Below are positions 55,695 through 63,154 of a DNA stretch of 64,000 nucleotides, piece by piece. Each line of letters starts with the position of its first letter. Positions within the stretch are counted from its first letter, which is position 1. The notes beneath the pieces were generated by a model. The model had not been told where the DNA came from, searched no databases, and saw only the letters and a list, made by a program, of their open reading frames with translations. Made by a program: the position numbers and the translations under genes. The DNA is from Streptomyces sp. LS1784. GTDB taxonomy: Bacteria > Actinomycetota > Actinomycetes > Streptomycetales > Streptomycetaceae. The stretch lies in contig NZ_JAHSQD010000004.1 in assembly GCF_020103755.1 (NCBI RefSeq), forward strand, positions 1 through 64,000, read 5' to 3'.

Positions 55695-56393
55695 TCAGTG
55701 CACTCCCCCGAGAAAGACGGTCTCGCCCGTGATGAACGCCGATCGGCGGCCGATGAGGAATTCGACCGGGCCGACGATGTCGGACATCGTGCACATCCGG
55801 GGAATCGCCTGGCGGGCAATCAGTGCGTCGATCTTCGGCTGTGCGACGGTCCGGGTGAGGACGGTGCGGACCGGTGGCAGGCCGAGTGCGTTGACCCGGA
55901 TTCCGAAAGCGGCCAGTTCCTTGCTCATGACCCGGACGAGTTGTTCGACCGCGCTCTTGCTGGCCGAGTACGCCAGGTGCCCGTCGAGCGCCCAGGGCAC
56001 CGCGACCGTGGAGACGTTCAGGATCGCGGGGGCCGTCTCGTCCGACTTGCGCAGCAGCTTCACCGCCTCGCGGCAGCAGTTCAGGACGGCGAAGAAGTTG
56101 AGGTCGAAGATCTTCCTGGTGACCTCGTCCGGCGTCGTCATGAAGTGGTTCATCGTCGAGGTGCCGGCGTTGTTGATCAGCGCGTCCAGGTGGCCGTACT
56201 CCTGCCGGACCTCCCGGAACATCGCCCTGGTCCGGTCCGTCTCGGTGAGATCCACCTGGTAGTGCCGGTACTTCGGGTGGTCGAGGGTGGCCGGTTTCCT
56301 GCCGCACCCGACCACCTCGTGGCCGGAGTCGAGGAAATGCTCGGCGAGCGCCCGGCCGACCCCGGTCCGGGTACCGGTGATCATGATGATCAT
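55695..56393 (-). CDS. Short-chain dehydrogenase/reductase
   Basis: Classical SDR of 232 residues. The cofactor site is ITGTRTGVGRAL, followed by the NNAG motif, Ser in ILNVSTVAV and the catalytic YSASK. RKPATL after the second strand suggests NADPH. It overlaps the ACP gene (ATGA). It likely reduces or oxidises an ACP-bound beta-keto/hydroxy intermediate in the halogenated pathway. Confidence 0.92.
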   Translation of the reverse strand: MIIMITGTRTGVGRALAEHFLDSGHEVVGCGRKPATLDHPKYRHYQVDLTETDRTRAMFREVRQEYGHLDALINNAGTSTMNHFMTTPDEVTRKIFDLNFFAVLNCCREAVKLLRKSDETAPAILNVSTVAVPWALDGHLAYSASKSAVEQLVRVMSKELAAFGIRVNALGLPPVRTVLTRTVAQPKIDALIARQAIPRMCTMSDIVGPVEFLIGRRSAFITGETVFLGGVH

Positions 56394-56704
56394 GCCGTGA
56401 CGCTCTGCGCGTCCACGGGTCGGAGTTCCTCCTCGATGAAGTCGATCAGCCTGCGGACCCGGCTGAACGGACTCACCCGGAGTGACACGGCCTTCTCGGA
56501 CGCCAGGGTGACCTCCACCCCGAACTCGTCCTCAAGGCCTTCCTCGACCTGCGCCAGAAAAGCCACCAAATACATGGACTCGAATACCCCGTCGTTTCCG
56601 TAGAGGCACAGGTCGAGCACATTGTCGGTGGGGATCTTCTCCTCCCGCATGGTATTGATGTCGTCGATCGCCTCGATGACGATCTGCAGGATTCGATCCT
56701 TCAC
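56390..56704 (-). CDS. Acyl carrier protein with unusual E-S-M attachment motif
   Basis: Protein of 104 residues. Ser43 in GVFESMYLV takes the phosphopantetheine position; carrier proteins usually read D-S-L. The length, helix pattern and acidity fit an ACP. I start it at the GTG at 56704 (VKDRILQIVIEA), preceded by GGGAGG. It heads the ACP-SDR-ligase-halogenase operon and should carry the acyl group that is halogenated. An inverted repeat that may be its operator lies 91 bases upstream. Confidence 0.82.
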   Translation of the reverse strand: MKDRILQIVIEAIDDINTMREEKIPTDNVLDLCLYGNDGVFESMYLVAFLAQVEEGLEDEFGVEVTLASEKAVSLRVSPFSRVRRLIDFIEEELRPVDAQSVTA

Positions 56705-56794
56705 ACCGGGCCTCCCTCGATTGGACGGGCGCACAGGAGTCGACGCCCGGATCTTTATGGCATAAGCCCCGGGGCCGCGCAAGGTCGTCCGGTG

Positions 56795-56826
56795 CTGTGC
56801 AACTGCGACTTTCCTCGGTTGCACAG
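56795..56826. promoter_or_regulatory. Inverted-repeat operator candidate, copy 1
   Basis: CTGTGCAAC (56795-56803), 14-base gap, GTTGCACAG (56818-56826). It is a perfect 9-bp inverted repeat between the divergent ACP and ATP-grasp genes. The core GTGCAAC...GTTGCAC recurs at 62954-62982. Apart from this and the promoter beside it, 56705-57028 (324 bases) shows no gene. Confidence 0.65.
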
Positions 56827-56875
56827 GCGGCGGCGGAGGGGCCGCGGGCCCGTCCGCCGTCCACTCCGAACTCCG

Positions 56876-56904
56876 TTGACAGTCTCTCGACCAGCCGGTA
56901 ACAA
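56876..56904 (+). promoter_or_regulatory. Consensus promoter of the ATP-grasp gene
   Basis: TTGACA (56876-56881), an exact 17-base gap and TAACAA (56899-56904): the best housekeeping-type promoter in the window. The start codon is at 57029, leaving a leader of about 120 bases. The inverted repeat lies 49 bases upstream of the -35, an activator-like position. Confidence 0.7.
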
Positions 56905-57028
56905 TCGCGCAGCGCCCCGCCTCCGGCCTCGCGAAAACTCCGATTCGCATATTCGGCCGCCTCCTGTGCCGTTTCGGCCCGCGCGATGTGAATGCCGCCC
57001 TCCCCGCACCCGCACAAAGGAATCGGTC

Positions 57029-58294
57029 ATGACTGAACAGGCTGTGCACAGCTCCGGCGCCGCGGCTCAGGACGCCCCCGTCCTGCTGCTCGTCGGCAGC
57101 GGCTACCGCCCGTACCGCGAGTACATCCTGGCCGCCGTGTCGAAGCACTACCGGCTCTGGCTGCTCGATTCCGCCGAGGCGAGCTGGCAGCTGGCGTACT
57201 GCGCCGGTGCCACCCGGGTCGACACCCGGGACCCGGAGGCGATGCTCGCGGCCGCCCGAGTGGTCGTGGACTCGCTGCCGGTCGTGGGCGCGTTCACCTA
57301 CGACGAGTCGCAGGTCCTCTTCTGCGCCCGGCTCGCCGAGGACCTCGGGCTGCCGGGGAGCCCGCCGGACACCATCGTCGCGTGCCGCGACAAGGCCGCC
57401 ACCCGCTCCGTCCTCACCGCCGCGGGCGTGCCCCAGCCTGCCTCGCACACCGTCAGCACCGTCGCCGAGGCCCTCGCCGCGGCCGACCGGATCGGCTACC
57501 CGGTGATCATCAAGCCCCGTTCCATGGCCGGCAGTTGCGGCGTCATGCGGGTCGACGACCCGCAGCAGCTGACCGAGGCCTTCGCCGGCGCGGACGGCGA
57601 TTTCCTGGGCCTGCCCCGGCACGAGCGGAACGTGCTCGTGGAGGAGTTCCTCACCGGGCCGGAGATCAGTGTCGACGCGGTCATCCACGACGGCGAAGTC
57701 ACGCCGACCGTCCTGGCCCGCAAGCGCCTCGGGCCCGAGCCGTACTTCGTGGAGACCGGGCACGACGTGGACGCCGGCGACCCGCTGCTTGAGGACACGG
57801 AGCTGATCGGGCAGCTCCGCGACATCCACCGCGCGCTGGGCTTCGTCCACGGCGCGACCCACTCCGAGTTCAAGCTGACGCCCAAGGGCCCCCGGCTGGT
57901 GGAGGTCAACGCCCGGCTCGGCGGTGAGCTCATCCCCTACCTCGGGCGGCTCGCCTCCGGCGCCGACGCCGCCGTCGCCGCGGCCCACGCCGCCGCCGGC
58001 CGCAAGGCCGACTTCACGCCCTCGTTCCGCCGCACCGCCGCGGTCCGCTTCCTGGCGCCCGAGCAGCTCTGCGAGGCCATCGAGGTGATCGTGCACGAGG
58101 ACCGCTTCGGCCCGACCGTCCGGGAGACCGGCGTGACCGTCGCCCCCGGCGGCCGGCTGGCCGTGCCGCCGGTCGCCTTCCTGGCCCGCTACGGCCACGT
58201 CATCGCCGTGGGCGACGACCGGGAGCAGGTGCTGGCCGACCTCGAAGAGCCTGAGCGGCTGGTCGAACTGCGCGCCCGCGCGCTCGCCGACTGA
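57029..58294 (+). CDS. ATP-grasp carboxylate-amine ligase
   Basis: Ligase of 421 residues that joins a carboxylate to an amine through an acyl phosphate. ATP-grasp segments are GYPVIIKPRSMAGSCGV, VLVEEFLTGPEISVDAV, HSEFKLTPKGPRLVEVNARLG (broken here: HSEFKLTP, then VEVNARLGGE). It resembles the BacD/L-amino-acid-ligase group that makes dipeptides. The ATG at 57029 has AAGGAA upstream. With the condensation-like protein further on and no full NRPS, this enzyme may form the cluster's main amide bond. The aminotransferase gene follows after 37 bases. Confidence 0.9.
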   Translation: MTEQAVHSSGAAAQDAPVLLLVGSGYRPYREYILAAVSKHYRLWLLDSAEASWQLAYCAGATRVDTRDPEAMLAAARVVVDSLPVVGAFTYDESQVLFCARLAEDLGLPGSPPDTIVACRDKAATRSVLTAAGVPQPASHTVSTVAEALAAADRIGYPVIIKPRSMAGSCGVMRVDDPQQLTEAFAGADGDFLGLPRHERNVLVEEFLTGPEISVDAVIHDGEVTPTVLARKRLGPEPYFVETGHDVDAGDPLLEDTELIGQLRDIHRALGFVHGATHSEFKLTPKGPRLVEVNARLGGELIPYLGRLASGADAAVAAAHAAAGRKADFTPSFRRTAAVRFLAPEQLCEAIEVIVHEDRFGPTVRETGVTVAPGGRLAVPPVAFLARYGHVIAVGDDREQVLADLEEPERLVELRARALAD

Positions 58295-58331
58295 TCCCGC
58301 GGACCCCACGACGAGAACAGGAACCACCTCC

Positions 58332-59693
58332 ATGACCAGGACGTCCGAGGACCTCGGCCGCACTCCGGTGGACCTGGCCGAGGCGCCCGCGGGCCTCCGG
58401 CTGGACCCCGGCGAACTGCACTCCTCGGTGAGCGACCCGGTGCTCACCTCCATGACGACGCTCAACGACATCGCCGGCCGGTACCCGGACGCGGTCTCCT
58501 TCGCGGCGGGCCGCCCGTACGAGGGCTTCTACGAGGTCGCCGCGCTCGGCCGCTACCTGAACACCTTCGAACGCCACCTGGCCGAGGACCTGGCACTCGG
58601 CCCCGAGGCCGTGCGGCGCACCTTCTTCCAGTACGGGCGCACCAAGGGCTTCATCCACCACCTGATCGCGCGGCACCTGGAGATCGACGAAGGCCTGGCC
58701 GTCGACCCCGAGTCGGTCCTGGTGACCACGGGGTGCCAGGAGGCGATGGTCCTGGTGCTGCGCGCCCTGCGCACCGATGAACGTGACGTGGTCTTCGCGG
58801 CGTACCCCTCGTACGTCGGCTTCCTCGGGGCGAGCCGACTGGTCGACCTGCCGGTCCGGTCCGTGCGCGAGGGGCCGGACGGCCTCGACGTGGCGGACCT
58901 GGCGAGGAAGATCCGGGCTGCTCGGGCCGAGGGACTGCGGCCGCGAGCCTGCTACGTGGTGCCGGACTTCGCGAACCCGAGCGGCGTCAGCATGCCGGAG
59001 GCCGACCGGCGCCGACTGCTGGAGCTGGCGGAGCAGGAGGACATCCTGCTGCTGGAGGACAACCCGTACTCGATGTTCCACGCGGGCGGCGAGCGGCTGC
59101 CCACGCTCAAGTCGCGCGACACCGGGCGGCGTGTGGTCTACATCGGGTCCTTCGCCAAGACCGCCTTCGCCGGCGCCCGGGTCGCCTATCTGGTGGCGGA
59201 CCAACCCGTGACCGGCGGCACGCTGTTCGCCGACGAGCTCGCCAAGCTCAAGAGCATGCTCACGCTCAACACCTCCACCGTCGCCCAGGCCGTCATCGGA
59301 GGGTTCCTGCTGGAGAACGGCCTGAGCGTGGAGCGTGCCACCGGTCGCGAGGCGCAGGTCTACCGCCGGAACCTGCGGGCCGTGACCGCCGCGCTGGAGG
59401 AGCACTTCGGCAGCCGGGGCCCGCTGCGCGGCGCCGGGGTGTCGTGGAACACCCCGCAGGGCGGCATGTTCGTCGTCGTCACGCTGCCCTTCCCCGCGGA
59501 CGACGCGATGCTTGAGTATTCCGCCGGCCGTTTCGGCGTGCTGTGGACACCCATGCACCACTTCTTCGCGGGCACCGGTGGTCGTCACCAGATCAGGCTC
59601 TCCTGCAGCGTCCTGACCCCGGAACGGATCGCGCTGGGAATCGAGCGCCTGGCCGCGCTGGTCGCCGACCGCACCCGGTCCGACCGCATCTGA
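58332..59693 (+). CDS. PLP-dependent aminotransferase (fold type I)
   Basis: Protein of 453 residues. FAAGRPYEGFYEV near the start, TTGCQEAMVLVLRAL, VPDFANPSGV, LEDNPYSMF and the PLP-lysine region IGSFAKTAFAGARVAYL are clear. It belongs to the MocR/2-aminoadipate-like group; relatives in glycopeptide clusters transaminate arylglyoxylates to arylglycines, but the family is broad. The ATG at 58332 follows AGGAACC. It probably makes an unusual amino acid that the ATP-grasp enzyme then joins to a partner. Confidence 0.9.
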   Translation: MTRTSEDLGRTPVDLAEAPAGLRLDPGELHSSVSDPVLTSMTTLNDIAGRYPDAVSFAAGRPYEGFYEVAALGRYLNTFERHLAEDLALGPEAVRRTFFQYGRTKGFIHHLIARHLEIDEGLAVDPESVLVTTGCQEAMVLVLRALRTDERDVVFAAYPSYVGFLGASRLVDLPVRSVREGPDGLDVADLARKIRAARAEGLRPRACYVVPDFANPSGVSMPEADRRRLLELAEQEDILLLEDNPYSMFHAGGERLPTLKSRDTGRRVVYIGSFAKTAFAGARVAYLVADQPVTGGTLFADELAKLKSMLTLNTSTVAQAVIGGFLLENGLSVERATGREAQVYRRNLRAVTAALEEHFGSRGPLRGAGVSWNTPQGGMFVVVTLPFPADDAMLEYSAGRFGVLWTPMHHFFAGTGGRHQIRLSCSVLTPERIALGIERLAALVADRTRSDRI

Positions 59694-59751
59694 CCCGACC
59701 GTCCCGACCCGAGCACACCGACCGTCCCGACCGCAGTCCAGGAAGGCCACG

Positions 59752-59820
59752 ATGGCAGTGAGAACTCCCCGAGCACCGAGACACGTCGACGCGCCGCCGG
59801 TCCGCGGGGTGACCGCGTGA
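59752..59820 (+). CDS. 22-residue leader ORF coupled to the permease gene
   Basis: Short frame starting ATGGCAGTGAGAACT, with AGGAAGG placed correctly upstream. It encodes a basic, proline-rich peptide (MAVRTPRAPRHV start) and stops at 59818-59820, overlapping the permease start in GTGA form but in another frame. The permease GTG itself has no good ribosome site, so its translation may depend on reading this ORF. It may serve only for coupling. Confidence 0.45.
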   Translation: MAVRTPRAPRHVDAPPVRGVTA

Positions 59821-61385
59821 CCGTCACCACCACGCCGGAAGCCGCCACCTCGCCGAACCCGGGACAGGCCGACCGGCTCCACCGCAGCCTCGGATTCTGG
59901 AGCCTGACCGGAATCGCCTTCGGCGGCATCATCGGCTCCGGCTGGCTGTTCGGCGCCTACTACGGCGCCGCCGCCGCGGGCCCCGCCGTGGTCCTCTCCT
60001 GGATCATCGCGGGCGCGGCGCTCACCCTGATCGCGCTGGTCCTCATCGAACTGGGCGCGGGCACCCCGGAGTCGGGCGGCATGGTGCGCTGGCCGCTGCT
60101 CGCCAACGGACGGCTGGCCGGCGCCCTCATCGGCTGGGCCGTCCTCCTGTCGGTGGCCAGCACGATGGCCACCGAGGCCACCGCCGTCGTGCAGTACGCG
60201 AACCGCTACCTGCCCGGCGTGTACGAGCACAACGCCCTCTCCGCCTCCGGCAAGGCGCTCGGCGCCGGGCTGCTGGTGCTCCTGGTGGCACTGAACTGGT
60301 TCGGGGTCAAGCTGTTCGCCCGGCTGAACCTCGCCGTCACCATCGTCAAGGTGATGGTTCCGGTGGCCACCGTGGTGATCCTGCTGGTGTCGAGCTTCCA
60401 CCCCGGCAACGTCTCCGCCGGCGGCGGGCTCGCACCGCAGGGCTGGTCGGCCACACTGACCGCGATCGCCGGCGCCGGAATCATCTACGCGCTGAACGGC
60501 TTCGCCACCCCGATCGAGCTGTCCGGCGAGGCCCGCAACCCCCGCCGGGACATCCCCCGGGCCGTGCTGACCGCCATCGTGCTCTCGGTCGTCCTGAACG
60601 TCCTGCTCCAGCTGGCCTTCATCCTCGCGGTGCCGGAAGGCAGGCTCGGCTCGGGATGGGGCGGGCTGAACTTCTCCTCGCCCTTCGGTGAGCTCGCCCA
60701 GCTGCTCAACCTCGGCTGGCTGGCCACGATCATCTACGCCGACGCCGTGTTCTCGCCCTCGGGCTCGACGTTCGTGTCGGTCGCGGCCGGCGGGCGGGAG
60801 ACCTATGCGGTGGCCAAGAACAGCGCACTGCCCAAGCTGGTCGCCGTCCTGGACGAGCGGGTCGGCGTGCCGAGGAACGCGATGGTGCTGAACTTCGTGC
60901 TCAGCATGGTGTGCCTGTTCGCGGCCAGCAGGTGGCAGCAGATCATCGGCATGGTCGGCGTGCTCGCCCTGCTCACGTACTCGATGTGCGCCGTGGCGGC
61001 CGGCACCTTCCGGGCGGCCGCGCCCGAGCGGTTGGCGGGCTGGGTCCGTGGCCTGCGCTGGATCGCGCCCGCCGGCTTCGTCGTCGGCTCCGAACTGGTC
61101 TACTGGGCCTCCTGGCAGACCCTGCGCACCGCGCTGCCGATGATGATGGCCAGCGTGCTGCTGTTCGCCGTCCTGTGGCACCGCCGACTCGACCTGCTGG
61201 CCGAACTGCGGACGGGTGCCTGGCTGCTCGGCTACCTGGGGCTGCTGCTGATCCTGTCCTGGCTCGGCACCTTCGGCGGCACGGGGGTGATCCCGGCGCC
61301 GTGGGACACCGTCGCCACGGCGGTCGTCGGCCTGTTCGTCTACCACTGGGGCGTCCGTTCCGGCGCGGCCTTCCTGCGCCGCTGA
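59817..61385 (+). CDS. APC-superfamily amino acid permease
   Basis: Membrane transporter of 522 residues with about 12-14 helices. The first helix has the unwound substrate-binding motif GIAFGGIIGSGWLFG, and GFATPIELSGEARNPRRDIP is typical of the family. It starts at the GTG at 59817, overlapping the 22-residue leader ORF. In this setting it may import a precursor amino acid or export the product; direction cannot be read. Confidence 0.92.
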   Translation: MTVTTTPEAATSPNPGQADRLHRSLGFWSLTGIAFGGIIGSGWLFGAYYGAAAAGPAVVLSWIIAGAALTLIALVLIELGAGTPESGGMVRWPLLANGRLAGALIGWAVLLSVASTMATEATAVVQYANRYLPGVYEHNALSASGKALGAGLLVLLVALNWFGVKLFARLNLAVTIVKVMVPVATVVILLVSSFHPGNVSAGGGLAPQGWSATLTAIAGAGIIYALNGFATPIELSGEARNPRRDIPRAVLTAIVLSVVLNVLLQLAFILAVPEGRLGSGWGGLNFSSPFGELAQLLNLGWLATIIYADAVFSPSGSTFVSVAAGGRETYAVAKNSALPKLVAVLDERVGVPRNAMVLNFVLSMVCLFAASRWQQIIGMVGVLALLTYSMCAVAAGTFRAAAPERLAGWVRGLRWIAPAGFVVGSELVYWASWQTLRTALPMMMASVLLFAVLWHRRLDLLAELRTGAWLLGYLGLLLILSWLGTFGGTGVIPAPWDTVATAVVGLFVYHWGVRSGAAFLRR

Positions 61386-61426
61386 CCCGCCCGTGGCCGT
61401 CGGTTCGCCCTCCACCGCACGGCCTG

Positions 61427-61453
61427 CCCGTCCCGCCCGTCCCGCCCGTCCCG
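61427..61453. repeat. Three tandem copies of a 9-mer
   Basis: CCCGTCCCG repeated three times without gaps in the spacer between permease and antiporter genes. It is probably slippage; no function seen. Confidence 0.8.
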
Positions 61454-61570
61454 GCACGGTGATCCGGCTCGCACCCCCCGGCCTGCGCATCGGGTCCGCG
61501 GACCCGGCCGGCAGCCGAGAGCCGGTGACCACCGTCAACTTCCGCCCCGTACACCAGGAGACCGCCGCCC

Positions 61571-62914
61571 ATGCCGTACGCCGCCGCGCCGGTACCGCCG
61601 CTACCAGCCCACCAACTGTTCGTCTTCCTGCTCCAGGCCGGGCTCCTGGTGCTGCTCGCGACGGCCTGCGGGCGGCTCGCGGCCCGGGTCCGGATGCCAG
61701 CCGTGGCCGGTGAGCTCTGCGTCGGCATCCTGCTCGGCCCCACCGTCCTGGGCAACGCGGCCCCCGCCGTCGCGAACTGGCTGCTTCCGCGCTCCGCGGA
61801 GCAGTTCCACCTCCTCGACGCGCTCGGTCAGATCGGCGTGGTCCTGCTGGTCGGCATCACCGGCATGGAGATGGACCCGGCGCTGGTACGGCGCCGGGGC
61901 ACCACCGCCCTCAGCGTCGGGCTCGGCGGCCTGCTGCTGCCGCTGGGCCTCGGTTTCGCCGCCGGATGGGTGGCGCCGGACAGCCTGATCCCGCCCGGCA
62001 TCGACCGCCTCGCCTTCGCGCTGTTCATCGCCGTCGCCCTGTGCGTCAGCGCCCTGCCGGTGATCGCCAAGACCCTCACGGACATGCACCTGATCCACCG
62101 CAACGTCGGCCAACTCACCCTCGCCGCCGGCATGGTGGACGACGCCGCCGGATGGATCCTGCTGTCCGTGGTCTCCGCCATGGCGATCGGCCACGCCGAC
62201 GTCGGCAGCGTCACCACGCCGCTCGCCGCCACCGCCCTCGCCGTGGCCGTGGCGTTCCTGGTCGTCCGTCCGCTGGTCCAGCGCGCCCTGCGGGCCGCCG
62301 AGCGCTCCCGCGACGGCAACATCGTCGCGGCGGGCGCCACCGCGCTCATCCTGCTCGGCGCCGCGGCGACCCAGGCACTCGGCCTGGAGGCCATGTTCGG
62401 GGCCTTCCTGGCCGGCATGATCATCGGCTCCGGGCCCCGTGGCGTCCGTGTCCACCTGGCCCCGCTGCGCACCGTCGTGCTGGCGGTGTTCGCCCCGCTG
62501 TTCTTCGCCATGGCGGGCCTGCGGATCGAACTCGGCGCGCTCACCCGGCCGATGGTCCTGGCGTCCGCCGTCGTGCTCCTGCTGGTCGCCGTCATCGGGA
62601 AGGTCGCGGGCGCCTACCTCGGTGCCCGGGTCGCCGGGATCGGGCCCTGGGAGTCCGTCGCCCTGGGCGGCGCCCTGAACGCCCGCGGCGTCATCCAGCT
62701 GGTCATCGCCACGGTCGGCCTGCGGATCGGCGTCCTGAACGCGACCACCTACACCCTGGTCGTGCTGGTGGCCATCATCACCTCCCTGATGGCGCCGCCG
62801 ATCCTGCGCTGGTCCATGCGCCGGGTCGAGCACACCGCGGACGAGCAACTCCGGCTGCGCGAGCGCTCGTTCCTCCCGGCGGAGGCCGCCCCCGAACCGC
62901 AGCCGGAGACCTGA
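61571..62914 (+). CDS. CPA2-family cation:proton antiporter
   Basis: Membrane protein of 447 residues with about 12 helices of the Na+/H+ exchanger fold. GELCVGILLGPTVLG is near the start, the ion-binding pair lies in AAGMVDDAAGWILL, and FFAMAGLRIELG and GGALNARGVIQLVIATVG come later. No C-terminal TrkA domain is present. The ATG at 61571 has AGGAGACC upstream. Antiporters of this group often sit in antibiotic clusters as resistance or export aids; that role here is inferred from position. Confidence 0.92.
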   Translation: MPYAAAPVPPLPAHQLFVFLLQAGLLVLLATACGRLAARVRMPAVAGELCVGILLGPTVLGNAAPAVANWLLPRSAEQFHLLDALGQIGVVLLVGITGMEMDPALVRRRGTTALSVGLGGLLLPLGLGFAAGWVAPDSLIPPGIDRLAFALFIAVALCVSALPVIAKTLTDMHLIHRNVGQLTLAAGMVDDAAGWILLSVVSAMAIGHADVGSVTTPLAATALAVAVAFLVVRPLVQRALRAAERSRDGNIVAAGATALILLGAAATQALGLEAMFGAFLAGMIIGSGPRGVRVHLAPLRTVVLAVFAPLFFAMAGLRIELGALTRPMVLASAVVLLLVAVIGKVAGAYLGARVAGIGPWESVALGGALNARGVIQLVIATVGLRIGVLNATTYTLVVLVAIITSLMAPPILRWSMRRVEHTADEQLRLRERSFLPAEAAPEPQPET

Positions 62915-62953
62915 GGGCCGGCCACCGGCGCCGCAGTCCACGGGAAGCGGGGT

Positions 62954-62982
62954 GTGCAACTGCCGCCCGTCCGCAGTTGCAC
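62954..62982. promoter_or_regulatory. Inverted-repeat operator candidate, copy 2
   Basis: GTGCAACTGC (62954-62963), 9-base gap, GCAGTTGCAC (62973-62982): a perfect 10-bp inverted repeat, 173 bases before the condensation-like gene. The left arm GTGCAACTGC is identical to that at 56797-56806. Confidence 0.65.
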
Positions 62983-63154
62983 GGCGGCACCCGGATTTGT
63001 ACACCACTTGAGAACTCCGACGCCGATCGACAAAACTCCCAGCCATGCCGAGGGCAGTCACGGCGCAGCCGACGGCAGGCGGTTCGCACGCACGCAACCG
63101 ACCTCTCTTCGAGAAGACCGTGTCCTTCCGTACGCACCGAATCCGAGAGAACCG

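Noticed and set aside
56532..57017. Minus-strand frame of 161 codons upstream of the ACP
   Set aside because: It would start at TTG, shows weak codon bias, overlaps the ACP gene and covers a consensus promoter and the inverted repeat. It is better read as a control region.
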